This document shows positions 46,363 through 55,752 of a stretch of 64,000 bases of DNA, piece after piece. This DNA is from JAXGXJ01 sp963829545 (GTDB taxonomy: Bacteria > Actinomycetota > Thermoleophilia > RBG-16-64-13). The DNA lies in contig CAWHIX010000008.1 of the NCBI GenBank assembly GCA_963829545.1, positions 434,001 through 498,000 of the forward strand, written 5' to 3'. Within the stretch, counting starts at the first letter, position 1. Every line of letters begins with the position of its first letter. The translations under genes were made by a program, and so were the position numbers. The notes below the pieces were generated by a model that did no database searches, was not told the DNA's origin, and was given only the letters and a program-made list of their open reading frames with translations.

Positions 46363-47430
46363 ATGGCTCCGCCAGCGGACACCGTCGATCTGCGCAGCGA
46401 TACAGTGACCAAACCGAGCCCCGAGATGCGTCGGGTTATGGCTGCTGCCGAGGTGGGTGACGACGTCTACCGAGAAGATCCCACCATCAACCTGCTGCAG
46501 GAGACGGTGGCGGCGCTCTTAGGCAAAGAGGCGGCGCTGTTCGTCCCTTCGGGCACCATGAGCAATCAACTCTGTCTGCGCACCCTCACCCATCCTGGGG
46601 ACGAGGTGATCGTCCAGGAGGACGCTCACGTCCTTCACTACGAAGGGGGATCTGCGGCTGCGCTGGCGAGCCTGCAACTGCGCCCGCTCCCCGGTCCCCT
46701 GGGAGTGCTTGATCCTGTGGCCGTCGAGGGGGCCATCCGGCCCGGAGGGGAGAGCTTCGCCCGCACCGCGGCGGTGGAGATGGAGAACACCCACAACCGC
46801 TGCGGCGGCACCGTCTGGTCGGTGGAGCAGATGCGGGCGGTCGCGGAGGTCGCTCGTCGTCATGGTATGGGTGTGCACCTGGACGGGGCGCGGCTGTGGA
46901 ACGCCCACATCGCCACCGGGACGCCGCTCGAGACCTATGCCGCCCAGGCGGACTCCGTGTCGGTGTGCTTCTCCAAAGGACTGGGCGCTCCGGTAGGCTC
47001 GGCGCTGGCCGGTTCGAAGACCTTCGTGGAGGATGCCCGTCATCACCGCAAGCGTTACGGCGGGGCCATGAGGCAGGCCGGGATCCTGGCGGCAGGAGCC
47101 CTCTATGCCCTCGAGCATAACCTGGAGAGGTTGGCAGAGGATCACGAGAACGCCCGTCTGCTGGCCGATCGTCTTCTGGGGGTCGTCGGCGTGAGCCTGA
47201 TCCATCCGGTCGAGACCAACATCGTCATCGCCGACGTGAGCGAGGTGGGCCTGACGGCCCTCGAGGCGATGCAGGCCCTGTACGACGAAGGGGTGCTGTG
47301 CGGAGCCGCGGGTCCGGCGACCATTCGCTTCGTCACCCACCTCGACGTGGGTCGGACTCAGGTGATGCGCGCAGGGGAGATCGCGGCGCGCGTCTTGAGT
47401 TCCGCGGCCTGCAAGGGGAGGCCCGTTTGA
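46363..47430 (+). CDS. ltaE: Low-specificity L-threonine aldolase
   Basis: 355 residues. VDLRSDTVTKPSPEMRRVMA, GDDVYREDPTINLLQE, FVPSGTMSNQLCLR, MENTHNRCGGTVW, HLDGARLWNAH and the PLP lysine in VCFSKGLGAPVGSAL are diagnostic. It splits threonine or allo-threonine to glycine and acetaldehyde. TAAGGAGGAAGAC precedes the ATG. It follows the aldolase/SDR gene by 10 bp; the NUDIX gene overlaps its stop (TTGA). Confidence 0.94.
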   Translation: MAPPADTVDLRSDTVTKPSPEMRRVMAAAEVGDDVYREDPTINLLQETVAALLGKEAALFVPSGTMSNQLCLRTLTHPGDEVIVQEDAHVLHYEGGSAAALASLQLRPLPGPLGVLDPVAVEGAIRPGGESFARTAAVEMENTHNRCGGTVWSVEQMRAVAEVARRHGMGVHLDGARLWNAHIATGTPLETYAAQADSVSVCFSKGLGAPVGSALAGSKTFVEDARHHRKRYGGAMRQAGILAAGALYALEHNLERLAEDHENARLLADRLLGVVGVSLIHPVETNIVIADVSEVGLTALEAMQALYDEGVLCGAAGPATIRFVTHLDVGRTQVMRAGEIAARVLSSAACKGRPV

Positions 47431-47969
47431 GCTGGGATGGCCCCGCGTCGGCCCCCGATCCCGACGCCCCGTACGTCCGGCTGGCCGTGGTGGGACTGAT
47501 ATGTCGGCCGGGCGGGATGGCGGGCGACGTCAGGGCCGACGAAGCGGACGCGGTGTCGCGGGGCGACCCGGGGCGGGACACGTGGCTTCTGTTGCGGCGG
47601 GCCGGGGCGATAGAATGCTGGGATCCACCGGGAGGGCGCCTGGAACGGTTCGAGGACCTGGCCGACGGGGTCAGGCGGGAGGTGCGCGAGGAGACCGGTC
47701 TCTCCGTCCTGATCGGTGGCCCGTGCTACGCGTATCTCACCTTCCACAAGGGGGAGCGTCTCGTGGCCGTCAGCATGGCGTGCCGGGTCGACCCGGACGG
47801 AAGAGACCCCGACAGCGTACGTCCGGAGCCGGGCGTAGATGAGTGGGGGTGGAGGACGGCCGTCGAGTGGGAGGATCTGGCCCGTAGGGGTCTGTCCAGC
47901 TGGTCGCCGGCAGATGTCCGCCTGGTCACCCGCCTGGCGGCCGAAGTGTGGGAGGCTGATCGATCGTGA
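47427..47969 (+). CDS. NUDIX hydrolase
   Basis: 180 residues. The NUDIX box is complete: GGRLERFEDLADGVRREV then REETGL (GX5EX7REUXEEXGU). A Pro/Asp-rich N-terminus precedes the first strand LAVVGLICRPGG. It hydrolyses a nucleoside diphosphate linked to another group; the substrate is unknown. The start is a TTG at 47427 overlapping the ltaE stop, preceded by GGGGAGG. The HD gene overlaps its stop (GTGA). Confidence 0.88.
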   Translation: MSWDGPASAPDPDAPYVRLAVVGLICRPGGMAGDVRADEADAVSRGDPGRDTWLLLRRAGAIECWDPPGGRLERFEDLADGVRREVREETGLSVLIGGPCYAYLTFHKGERLVAVSMACRVDPDGRDPDSVRPEPGVDEWGWRTAVEWEDLARRGLSSWSPADVRLVTRLAAEVWEADRS

Positions 47970-48520
47970 CAAGGGAAGAAGCGCTGGCCCTGGTCCGTTC
48001 CCAGGTGTGCAGCGACAACCTGGTGAAGCACATGCTGGCCACGGAGGCGGTCATGGGTGCCCTCGCCCGTCGCCTTGACGAAGACGAAGAACGCTGGCGC
48101 ATGGCCGGCCTCCTGCACGACCTCGACGTGGAGGAGACGGCGGACAACATGACCGTCCACGGCCTGCGCACGGTGGAGATGTTGCGCGAAGCCGGGTTCG
48201 ACGACGACAGCGTCCTGCAGGCCATCGCAGCCCACAATCCCGGCAACGGCTCCCAGGTGCGCTCGGCGATGGACAGGGCCCTCTTCGCCTGTGATCCCCT
48301 GACGGGGCTCATCACGGCGGCGGCGCTCATCCGGCCCGAGAAGCAACTGGCGCTCGTCGGCATCAAAAGCCTGCGCAAGCGCTTCAAGGAGCCGTCCTTC
48401 GCCAAGGGGGCGCGGCGGGAGGATATTCTCACGTGCGTGGAACTGGGCTTGGAGCAAGAGGAATTCATGGCCATAGGTCTGGAAGCGATGCAGGAGGTAA
48501 GCGATGAACTCGGGCTCTGA
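47966..48520 (+). CDS. HD-domain (HDIG-type) hydrolase
   Basis: 184 residues. The metal-binding pattern is NLVKHMLATEAVMGALARRL, then GLLHDLDVEETAD (the HD pair) and VHGLRTVEML, with AIAAHNPG and FACDPLTGLITAAAL later. Small HDIG proteins of this type are phosphohydrolases of uncertain substrate. It overlaps the NUDIX gene upstream (GTGA) and the DUF2007 gene downstream (17 bp), so the three are coupled. Confidence 0.85.
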   Translation: MTREEALALVRSQVCSDNLVKHMLATEAVMGALARRLDEDEERWRMAGLLHDLDVEETADNMTVHGLRTVEMLREAGFDDDSVLQAIAAHNPGNGSQVRSAMDRALFACDPLTGLITAAALIRPEKQLALVGIKSLRKRFKEPSFAKGARREDILTCVELGLEQEEFMAIGLEAMQEVSDELGL

Positions 48521-48737
48521 AGGGGGAGGTCCCGTCCTTCTCGTAAGCGTGAACGAGCCGATAGAGGCGGAGATCGTTCTCTCGAAGCTGCGTAGTGCTG
48601 GCATCGAGGCCTGGTGCCGGCACGAGGCCGCCTCGGTGGTCTACGGTCTAACCGTGGACGGCCTGGGACAGCAGGACATAATGGTGAGGGCCGAGGACCT
48701 GGCGGAAGCGCAAGTGGCGCTCGAGCCGGCGGAGTAG
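48504..48737 (+). CDS. DUF2007-type small protein
   Basis: 77 residues. VLLVSVNEPIEAEIVLSKLRSAGIEAW is the DUF2007 (putative signal-transducing) core, followed by IMVRAEDLAEAQVAL. The function is unknown. Its start lies inside the HD gene. The asparaginase gene begins 8 bp after its stop. Confidence 0.75.
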   Translation: MNSGSEGGGPVLLVSVNEPIEAEIVLSKLRSAGIEAWCRHEAASVVYGLTVDGLGQQDIMVRAEDLAEAQVALEPAE

Positions 48738-48745
48738 AGTCACCC

Positions 48746-50326
48746 GTGGCGGCGGACGAGGACGTACGGCGGGCGCTGACGCTCGACCAACGCTTCGAGC
48801 CCTTGGCGGCGCTCGTGCGGGACTCGTCCCCGGAGTCGATCCACAGGGGCGCCATAGCGTCTGTGGACACCTCCGGCTTGTTGCGGGGCTGGGTGGGTGA
48901 TCCTTCCGTGCCCATCCTGTTGCGCTCCACCGCCAAGCCCTTCCAGGCCCTTGCGGTCGTAGAGAGTGGGGCCGCGGAGGCCTTCTCTATCACGGCCGAG
49001 GAGATCGCGGTGATGGCGGGTTCCCACGCCGGTCAGCAGGAGCACACCCGGGTGGTGGCCGGCCTCTTGGAACGCTGCGGGGTGTCGCCCGACAGCCTGG
49101 TCTGCGGACCGCTGGTGCACATGTGCTCCGGCAAGCATGCGGGGATGGTGGCGCTCGCGCTCCATCTCGGTGCTCCCGTCGCCGGATACGAGCGGACGGA
49201 CCATCCGGTGCAGCGGGAGATAGCACGGACCATCGAGAAGCTGCTGGCCATGCGGCCGGTCCCGCGCGCCTGGGGGGAGGCACTGCCGGAGGCGACGACG
49301 GATGCTGCGGCCTCGACCGCCGACGGCGCGGCGTCACCTTCGCTCTTCGCTGGTGTCGACGGGTGCGGTGTACCGGTCATCCGCCTGCCGCTCGATGCCG
49401 TTGCCTGGCTCTACGCCCTCTTGGGGGCCGGTGCCACGCCCGGGCTGGCCACGGTGAGGGACGCCATGCTTGCCCTGCCGGAATTGGTGGGGGGCCGGAC
49501 CCGGTTCGACACCAGACTGATGCGCTCACTGCCGGGGCGCGTGGTCGCCAAGGGCGGAGCGGAGGGTGTGCAGGCTCTGGCCGTGTGCCCGCAGGCGGAC
49601 ATCCCCGCTGATGAAGGGATGGTCGTGGGCCTCGTCATCAAGGTCGAAGACGGCTCCACCCGCCCGATCCCCTTGGTGGTACGCGCGTGCCTGGAAGCCT
49701 CCGGATTGCAGCTCCCCTCCGATATGCCGACACAGACACCTCCCCGCGACGAGTGGACCGAAAGGACGCTGTCCCCCGGCGAATGGGTGGCCCTGTTCGA
49801 CGCCGCGGCCCTGGGCGGGGATGGCGTGCAAGGCCTGGCCCCGGCTGGGCAGGTGCCCGGTCTCCTTCAGGAGGGAGGGAAGATCGAGTTGGTGGTGGGG
49901 CGGGGTGACGAGAAAGACCTGGCCCGCTTCCTGCGGGAAGAATGGCCTTTGTCGGACGAGGAGACCTTCGGCCGCGAGACCCAGTGGATAGCCGACCCGT
50001 TCGCTCTGATCCTCAAGCAGCGGCGCAAAGTCCTGGCCGTACTCAAGGGGCATTTCCTGGGGGGCTTGGCCTCAGTGGACGAGTTCATCGTGGGACGGGA
50101 CTACCGCAGCCGCGGCGTCGGCGCCTACATGCTCGCCCGTTTTGAGGAGGAGGCTCGGCGGAGGGGCTGCGCCCGGGTCGTGCTGCGCACGGTCAAGGGA
50201 GGCAGGTCGGAGGGCTTCTATCGCCGTCTGGGCTACGAGCGGGAGTGCGTGCAGCTCGACTACGAGTTCGGAGAGGACTTCGTGCGCTTGATGCACAGGA
50301 TCCATCCGACGGGAGAGGGTGAATAG
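48746..50326 (+). CDS. Asparaginase II-family protein fused to a GNAT acetyltransferase
   Basis: 526 residues in one uninterrupted frame. Residues 1-325 match the Asparaginase_II family (PF06089): VDTSGLLRGWVGDPSVPILLRSTAKPFQAL (span), MAGSHAGQQEH, CGPLVHMCSGKHAGM, FAGVDGCGVPVIRLPL, GRVVAKGGAEGVQAL. From about 395 a GNAT domain follows: ASVDEFIVGRDYRSRGVGAYML (acetyl-CoA loop), RRGCARVVLRTVKGG, FYRRLGYERE. A linker of about 60 residues separates them. The first half would deamidate asparagine or a related amide; the second may acetylate a linked product. GTG start at 48746. Confidence 0.82.
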   Translation: MAADEDVRRALTLDQRFEPLAALVRDSSPESIHRGAIASVDTSGLLRGWVGDPSVPILLRSTAKPFQALAVVESGAAEAFSITAEEIAVMAGSHAGQQEHTRVVAGLLERCGVSPDSLVCGPLVHMCSGKHAGMVALALHLGAPVAGYERTDHPVQREIARTIEKLLAMRPVPRAWGEALPEATTDAAASTADGAASPSLFAGVDGCGVPVIRLPLDAVAWLYALLGAGATPGLATVRDAMLALPELVGGRTRFDTRLMRSLPGRVVAKGGAEGVQALAVCPQADIPADEGMVVGLVIKVEDGSTRPIPLVVRACLEASGLQLPSDMPTQTPPRDEWTERTLSPGEWVALFDAAALGGDGVQGLAPAGQVPGLLQEGGKIELVVGRGDEKDLARFLREEWPLSDEETFGRETQWIADPFALILKQRRKVLAVLKGHFLGGLASVDEFIVGRDYRSRGVGAYMLARFEEEARRRGCARVVLRTVKGGRSEGFYRRLGYERECVQLDYEFGEDFVRLMHRIHPTGEGE

Positions 50327-50327
50327 G

Positions 50328-51329
50328 ATGGCCGGAGGTGGCGACGTAGCGGTGCTGGGGGTGGACGTCGGCGGCACCAAGGTGGCCGTGGCCCCTGTCG
50401 ATCGTGCAGGGAACATCCTCGCCCGCGCGCTGGTGGAACCTTCGCAGTCGGAGAGCACGGAGGCTTTCCTCGCCGGCCTGGAAGGTACCCTGCGCCGGGC
50501 TCTTGTCGCCTTCGCCGACCTGGAGCTACGGGCCGTGGGTCTGGCATGCGCGGGCACGGTCGACCACGAGCATGGGGTGGTCGTTACTTCTCCCAACCTG
50601 CCGCTGGAGGGAGTGCATCTGGCCGCCATCCTGGAGGAGACTCTGGGGTTGTCTGTGGTGCTCGAGAACGACGCCAACGCCGCCACCTGGGCGGAAGCCG
50701 TCATCGGAGCGGCGGCCGGGCACCGGCACGTCGTCATGCTTGCACTGGGGACCGGCGTGGGTGGTGGACTGCTCCTCAACGGGAGCATATACCGGGGCAG
50801 CGGTGGGGGAGCGGCCGAACTCGGCCATACCATCGTGTGCGCCGGCGGAGAACTGTGCGCGTGCGGTGGCCACGGGTGCCTGGAGGCGTACGCGTCGGGC
50901 ACGGCTCTGGAGCGCTTTGCACGGGAGCGGGCAGGCCGGTCGGCGGAGGACCCGGAGGGGACCCTGGCCCGACTGCTCGATCAGGGCCTGCTGGACGGCA
51001 CTGCCGTGTCCCGGCTCGCCTGTCAGAAATACCCCGGCGCCCTTTCTGCCGTCGCCGAACTGGCGGGGTGGCTGGGCATCGGTCTGGTCAACATGGCCAA
51101 CATCTTCAACCCCGAGGTCATCGTCATCGGGGGAGGGGTGTGCAGCCTGGGAGACCTCATCCTGTTACCGGCCGAACGTATCCTGCGCGAGACCGCCCTG
51201 GCTCCCAACCGGGATCAGGCGAAAGTGGTGCCTGCGGCTCTGGGAAACCTGGCCGGGCTGGTGGGAGGCGGTCTGGCGGCCTGGGACTTCCTCGATTCCT
51301 GCGAGAGCCTGAGTACCAAGCCGCTCTGA
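50328..51329 (+). CDS. ROK-family sugar kinase, probable glucokinase
   Basis: 333 residues. DVGGTKVAVAPVDRAG is the phosphate-1 loop, VLENDANAATWAEAV the catalytic region, and HTIVCAGGELCACGGHGCLE the ROK zinc motif (CxCGxxGCxE); LGTGVGGGLLLNG completes the active site. It phosphorylates glucose or a related hexose (N-acetylmannosamine or fructose are alternatives). I chose ATG 50328 rather than GTG 50319; GAGGGTGAATAGG precedes it. Its stop overlaps the rsmI start (TGATG). Confidence 0.88.
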   Translation: MAGGGDVAVLGVDVGGTKVAVAPVDRAGNILARALVEPSQSESTEAFLAGLEGTLRRALVAFADLELRAVGLACAGTVDHEHGVVVTSPNLPLEGVHLAAILEETLGLSVVLENDANAATWAEAVIGAAAGHRHVVMLALGTGVGGGLLLNGSIYRGSGGGAAELGHTIVCAGGELCACGGHGCLEAYASGTALERFARERAGRSAEDPEGTLARLLDQGLLDGTAVSRLACQKYPGALSAVAELAGWLGIGLVNMANIFNPEVIVIGGGVCSLGDLILLPAERILRETALAPNRDQAKVVPAALGNLAGLVGGGLAAWDFLDSCESLSTKPL

Positions 51330-52216
51330 TGCTGTACATCTGCCCGACTCCCATCGGCAACCTCGGCGATGTGACTCTGAGGGTGCTGGAGGTGCTCAAG
51401 CAGGTGGACGTGGTGGCCTGTGAGGACACTCGCCGTACGCGCGTGCTCCTCGACCGCTATGGCATCAGCGCCCGGGTCACCAGCTTCCACGGGCACAACG
51501 AGGAGGAGCGGGTGGCTCTTCTGTTGCCGCGATTGCTGGCCGGCGAGGATGTGGCGTTGGTGTCCGACGCGGGCATGCCCGGACTCTCCGATCCGGGCTT
51601 CTCCCTGGTGCGGGCCTGCATCGCGCAGGAGATACCCGTGACCGTTCTGCCTGGTCCTTCCGCCGTCTCCACGGCTCTGGTGCTGTCGGGGCTGCCCGCC
51701 GACCGTTTCGCGTTCGTCGGCTTCCTGGCTCGTACGAAAGCCAAGCTCCTTGAGCAGTTGGCGCGCTTCGAGGCGACCGGCGCGGCGCTGGTGGCCTTCG
51801 AGTCGCCGCGCCGGGTGAAGAGCTCCCTGGAGGCCATCGCCGAGCGCTGGCCCGAGCGACAGGTGGCAGTCTGCCGGGAGCTGACCAAGCTCTACGAGGA
51901 GGTTCTAAGGGGTACCGCAGCCGAGGTGCTGGAGAAGCTGGCCGACCCGGTGCGGGGCGAGATCGTGGTGGTGCTGGCGCCCGCGACTTCCACTGGGGGA
52001 CGCGTGTCGGGGCAAGGCGGCGCGGGCCGTTCGGCGGCGCCGGCCGCCGCCGGCGACGTCGAGCAGCGCGCTCTGGCGGCTCTGGGAGAACTGACGGCGG
52101 CGGGGGTAGGGACGAAGCGAGCGGCGGCCATCGTAGCGGGTCTCACGGGTCTCTCCATGCGCCATGCGTATCGACTGGCGCTGCAGGCTCGGGCGTCCAG
52201 CGCTCTGTTAGAATAG
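51329..52216 (+). CDS. rsmI: 16S rRNA (cytidine-1402-2'-O)-methyltransferase, RsmI
   Basis: 295 residues. YICPTPIGNLGDVTLRVLEV, VACEDTRRTRVLLDRY, HGHNEEERV, VSDAGMPGLSDPGFSLV and SGLPADRFAFVGFL are the tetrapyrrole-methylase-type signatures of RsmI. It methylates the ribosomal decoding centre. The C-terminal part contains an Ala/Gly-rich linker before a small helical domain (AAIVAGLTGLSMRHAY). The metG promoter lies over its last codons. Confidence 0.95.
   Translation: MLYICPTPIGNLGDVTLRVLEVLKQVDVVACEDTRRTRVLLDRYGISARVTSFHGHNEEERVALLLPRLLAGEDVALVSDAGMPGLSDPGFSLVRACIAQEIPVTVLPGPSAVSTALVLSGLPADRFAFVGFLARTKAKLLEQLARFEATGAALVAFESPRRVKSSLEAIAERWPERQVAVCRELTKLYEEVLRGTAAEVLEKLADPVRGEIVVVLAPATSTGGRVSGQGGAGRSAAPAAAGDVEQRALAALGELTAAGVGTKRAAAIVAGLTGLSMRHAYRLALQARASSALLE
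52206..52214 (+). promoter_or_regulatory. Extended -10 promoter of metG, probably leaderless
   Basis: TGTTAGAAT, 8 nt before the metG ATG, has the same arrangement as at 14882. The transcript would start at or next to the initiation codon. Confidence 0.5.
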
Positions 52217-52222
52217 CCCGCT

Positions 52223-53846
52223 ATGGGCCGTTTCTACATCACCACGCCTATCTACTACGTCAACGACGTGCCGCACATCGGTCATGCCTACACCACGGCG
52301 GCCGCCGACGTGGCTGCGCGTTTCCATCGCCAACTTGGTGACGACGTCTTCTTCCTCACCGGCACCGACGAGCACGGCACGAAGGTGGAGCAGGCGGCCG
52401 GCGCGCGGGGCCTCAGCCCCAAAGAGCACGTCGACGAGGTGGTGGCCAAGTTCAAAGAGGTGGCCCAGAAGGTGGGCGCCACCAACGACTTCTTCATCCG
52501 CACCACCGATCCTGAGCACGAGACGCTTCGTGCAGGACTTCGTCCAACGCTGCTACGACTCCGGCGACATCTACAAGAGCTCGTACACGGGCCTCTACTG
52601 CGCGCCTGCGAGGCCTACTACACCGAAGAGAACCTGGTCGACGGCCTCTGCCCCGACCACGGCACGGCCCCGGCCCACATGGAGGAGGACAACTACTTCT
52701 TCCGTCTCTCCGCCTTCCAGGAGCGGTTGACCGCCCACTACAGGGCCAACCCCGATTTCGTCCGCCCGCGCCACCGCTACAACGAGGCGCTGTCGTTCAT
52801 CGAGCAGGGATTGGACGATATCTCCATCTCTCGCGCGACCCTCAAGTGGGGCATCGGCGTCCCCTGGGACGGGTCCCAGGTCATCTACGTGTGGGTGGAC
52901 GCCCTCATCAACTACCTGAGCGCCCTGCACTACGCTCCCGGCGAGGATCTGGTGGCCCGCTTCTGGCCGCCGACCTACCACCTCATGGCGCAGGACATCC
53001 TCAAGTTCCACGGCATCATCTGGCCTGCGCTTCTGATGTCGGCGGGATATCGCCCTGCCCGAGCACCTGTTCATCCACGGCTACCTGAAGCTCGGAGGGG
53101 AGAAGATGTCCAAGACGCGGGGGAACGTCATGGACCCCTTCCCGCTCATCGAGCAGTACGGGGCCGACCCCTTCCGCTTCTACTGCCTGCGCGAGGTGAG
53201 CTTCGGCCAGGACGGCATGGTGAGCGAGGAGGGCTTCAAGGCCCGCTACAACACCGAGTTGGCCAACGATCTCGGCAACCTGGTGTCGCGGACCACGTCG
53301 ATGATCGGCAAGTACCGGGGCGGCGCCGTCCCGGCGCCGCCCCCGGCCCGCACCCCGTCAGACTCGCCCCTGGCCGTCGAAGCCGACACCACCGCGGAGA
53401 ACGTGCGCGCCCGACTCGAGGAACTGGACCTGAGCGCGGCCCTGGAGACGCGTGGACCTTCGTGCGCCGGCTCAACCGCTACGTGGAAGAGCAGGCGCCC
53501 TGGAAGCTGGCCAAGGCCGCGACGGCGGAGGCCGCGACCGGCAACGGCTGAGGCCGCGGCGGCGTCAGGCGCCACGCCTGCAATGACCGCGGACGCCGCT
53601 CTCGACTCTACCCTCTGGGACCTGGCCGAAGGACTGCGGCTGCTGTCGGTCATCCTGTACCCCTTCATACCCGCGACCGCCGCGGCTATACGGCAGAGCC
53701 TCGGTCTCCATTCCTCGGCCGCCGAGGCACCTTCGGGATCGCTCTCGGGTGCGGACCCGAGCTGGGATGAAGCGCGCTGGGGCCTCCTTCCCGACGGGTT
53801 GACGGTGGTGGCGGCCTCGCCGCTCTTCCCGCGCATAGAGGAGTAG
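52223..53846 (+). CDS. metG: Methionyl-tRNA synthetase (several frameshifts)
   Basis: About 540 residues restored. The HIGH motif is in YYVNDVPHIGHAYTTAAADV, the second signature in GGEKMSKTRGNVMDPF (KMSKT), and FFLTGTDEHGTKVEQAA and GWDGSQ-like PWDGSQVIYVWVDALINYLSAL segments are typical. Frame changes lie near 52527, 52605, 53045, 53085, 53450 and 53525, each with conserved sequence on both sides. No ribosome site precedes the ATG, but an extended -10 box ends 8 nt upstream. The C-terminal anticodon-binding region is intact (RRLNRYVEEQAPWKLAK). It charges initiator and elongator tRNA-Met. Confidence 0.92.
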
Positions 53847-53899
53847 CGGGCCGGCCCCGGCCACTCGCGCGCGGGCTTCGCTCTCTCGCGGCCATCCTC

Positions 53900-54689
53900 A
53901 TGCTCATCGATGCCCACACCCACCTGGACCACTCCGAGGCCGATCCGGAACAGCTCATCGACGAGGCCATTCGCGCTGGGGTCGGGCTTCTCATCCAATC
54001 CGGCACCGACCTGGAGTCGTCGCGATACGCCGTCGCCCTGGCGGAACGGCATCCTCGAGGTGTTCTGCAGCGTGGGGTTCCATCCGCAAGAGGCGGGGCT
54101 TCTCACAGCTGAGGGATTAGCGGGACTTCAGGAACTCGCCGCTCACGAGCGCGTGGTGGCCGTGGGGGAGACGGGTTTCGACTTCTATCACGACAATTGG
54201 CCCCACGACGTCCAGGAAGAGGTCTTCATCCGCCACCTGGAATTGGCGCGCGCTGCCGGTCTGCCCGTGGTCATCCACACGCGCGACGCCGCCGAGCAAA
54301 CCCTGCGCGTCCTGGACGAGCACGCCGCCGGTCTGACGGTGATACTCCACTGCTTCTCGCTCACCGCTCAGTTGGCCGAGGTCCTCGACCGGGGCTACTA
54401 CATGAGCTTCGCAGGGAACGTCACCTACAAGAACGCGACCGACCTGCAGGAAGCCTGCCGCCGAGCACCGAACGACCGGCTGCTTCTCGAGACCGACGCA
54501 CCCTATCTCACTCCGGTCCCCCTGCGCGGGCGACCCAACCGTCCGGCGCTGGTGGCTAAGACTTACGATTTCGTGGCCGGACTGCGCAAGGTCGACCTTG
54601 AGGAACTGGCCTTCCAGGTGGAGGCCAACGCGCGGCGCGCCTTCCCACGCCTGGGCGATGCCGGCCGGGCGGCGGGCGATGAGATCTGA
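53900..54689 (+). CDS. tatD: TatD-family metal-dependent DNase (one frameshift)
   Basis: About 263 residues. The metal ligands are DAHTHLDH (HxH), VGETGFDFYHD (Glu), VIHTRDA, LHCFSL and ETDAPYLTP (Asp). RGRPNRPALV is the usual C-terminal loop. The frame breaks near 54053, after VALAERHP, and resumes with VFCSVGFHPQEAGLL. TatD enzymes are 3'-5' exonucleases, and some act on D-Tyr-tRNA-like bonds. Its stop lies 11 bp inside rsmA. Confidence 0.9.
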
Positions 54690-55623
54690 CGGCGAAGAGG
54701 CCGGCGAGGCCTCTCCGGCGAGCGGCGGTCCAGGTGAGGCGCGTTCGGTGAGCGGCACCCCCCACGAGAGTGCTCGCGCGCGCCAGGTGTCCCTGGCCCG
54801 TCTGGACGAGTTCGGCGTCATCCCCAAGCGGGATCTGGGCCAGAACTTCCTCATCGACGACAACATCATCGAGGTCATCCTGGCCCAACTCGGCCATGGT
54901 CCCGAGGATGTGATCCTGGAGGTGGGTGCCGGCCTGGGCGTGCTCACGCGGGCTTTGGCCGCGGTGGCTGCCCATGTGCACGCTTTCGAGATCGATCGTT
55001 CACTCGCGGCTCCCCTCGCGGCCACGTTGCACGGTTGTGGCAACGTCAGCCTTCATCTCGAGGACGTGCTCAAGGCGCCCTTGGAGGAGCTTCGCCCGCT
55101 GCCCACGCTGTGCGCCAGCAATCTGCCCTACTCCGTGGCAGGCCCCTTCATCGTGGAGGCTTTGCGGCGGCTTCCCAGCATCCGTCTCTACTGCGTGATG
55201 GTGCAACGCGAGGTTGCAGAGCGCATGGCCGCCTCGCCCGGCAGCAAGACCTACGGGACGCTCTCGGTGTGGCTGCAACTCTACGCCCGCATTCTGCGCA
55301 TCAGGCCTCTGGCCCGGTCGATCTTCTATCCCCGGCCCAACGTCGATTCCTCGCTGGTGGTGTTCGACCGTCTGCCGGCGGAATCCCTTCCGGCGGCGGA
55401 GCCGGCGATGTTGCGCCGGATTATCCAGGCCGGTTTCGGGCAGCGGCGTAAGACCCTCGTCAACGCCTTGGCCGCCGGGCTGGGCCTCTCCCGTGCGGAG
55501 GCCCTCGCTCTCACCGAGCCTCTAGGCCTTCCGGCCGACGTGCGCGCGGAGAGGCTCACGCCCGGGCAGTTCGCGGAACTGGCCCGGGCTGCGGCCGGGC
55601 CTACGGCGGGATCTCACGCCTGA
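54679..55623 (+). CDS. rsmA: 16S rRNA dimethyladenosine transferase, RsmA/KsgA
   Basis: 314 residues. KRDLGQNFLIDDNIIEVI, ILEVGAGLGVLTRAL (SAM loop), ASNLPYSVAGPFIVEAL (NLPY catalytic motif) and FYPRPNVDSSLVVF are diagnostic. It dimethylates two adjacent adenines in the 3' hairpin of 16S rRNA. The first ~40 residues (Glu/Gly/Ala-rich) precede the family core; a later start is possible, but no better ribosome site was seen. 55624-55752 holds a possible promoter for the next gene (TACGAT/TATGCT region). Confidence 0.94.
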   Translation: MRSDGEEAGEASPASGGPGEARSVSGTPHESARARQVSLARLDEFGVIPKRDLGQNFLIDDNIIEVILAQLGHGPEDVILEVGAGLGVLTRALAAVAAHVHAFEIDRSLAAPLAATLHGCGNVSLHLEDVLKAPLEELRPLPTLCASNLPYSVAGPFIVEALRRLPSIRLYCVMVQREVAERMAASPGSKTYGTLSVWLQLYARILRIRPLARSIFYPRPNVDSSLVVFDRLPAESLPAAEPAMLRRIIQAGFGQRRKTLVNALAAGLGLSRAEALALTEPLGLPADVRAERLTPGQFAELARAAAGPTAGSHA

Positions 55624-55752
55624 GGCGTCGGCGTCGCCACCGGGTCTGCCGCCGCCGAGGCCGGGGCCGGGCCCTACGGGTCCCATACGATACGGTATGC
55701 TCTTCCTGAGCGAACGTCCCATGCTCTTGCCGTCGCGGACAGGAGTGGAAGA

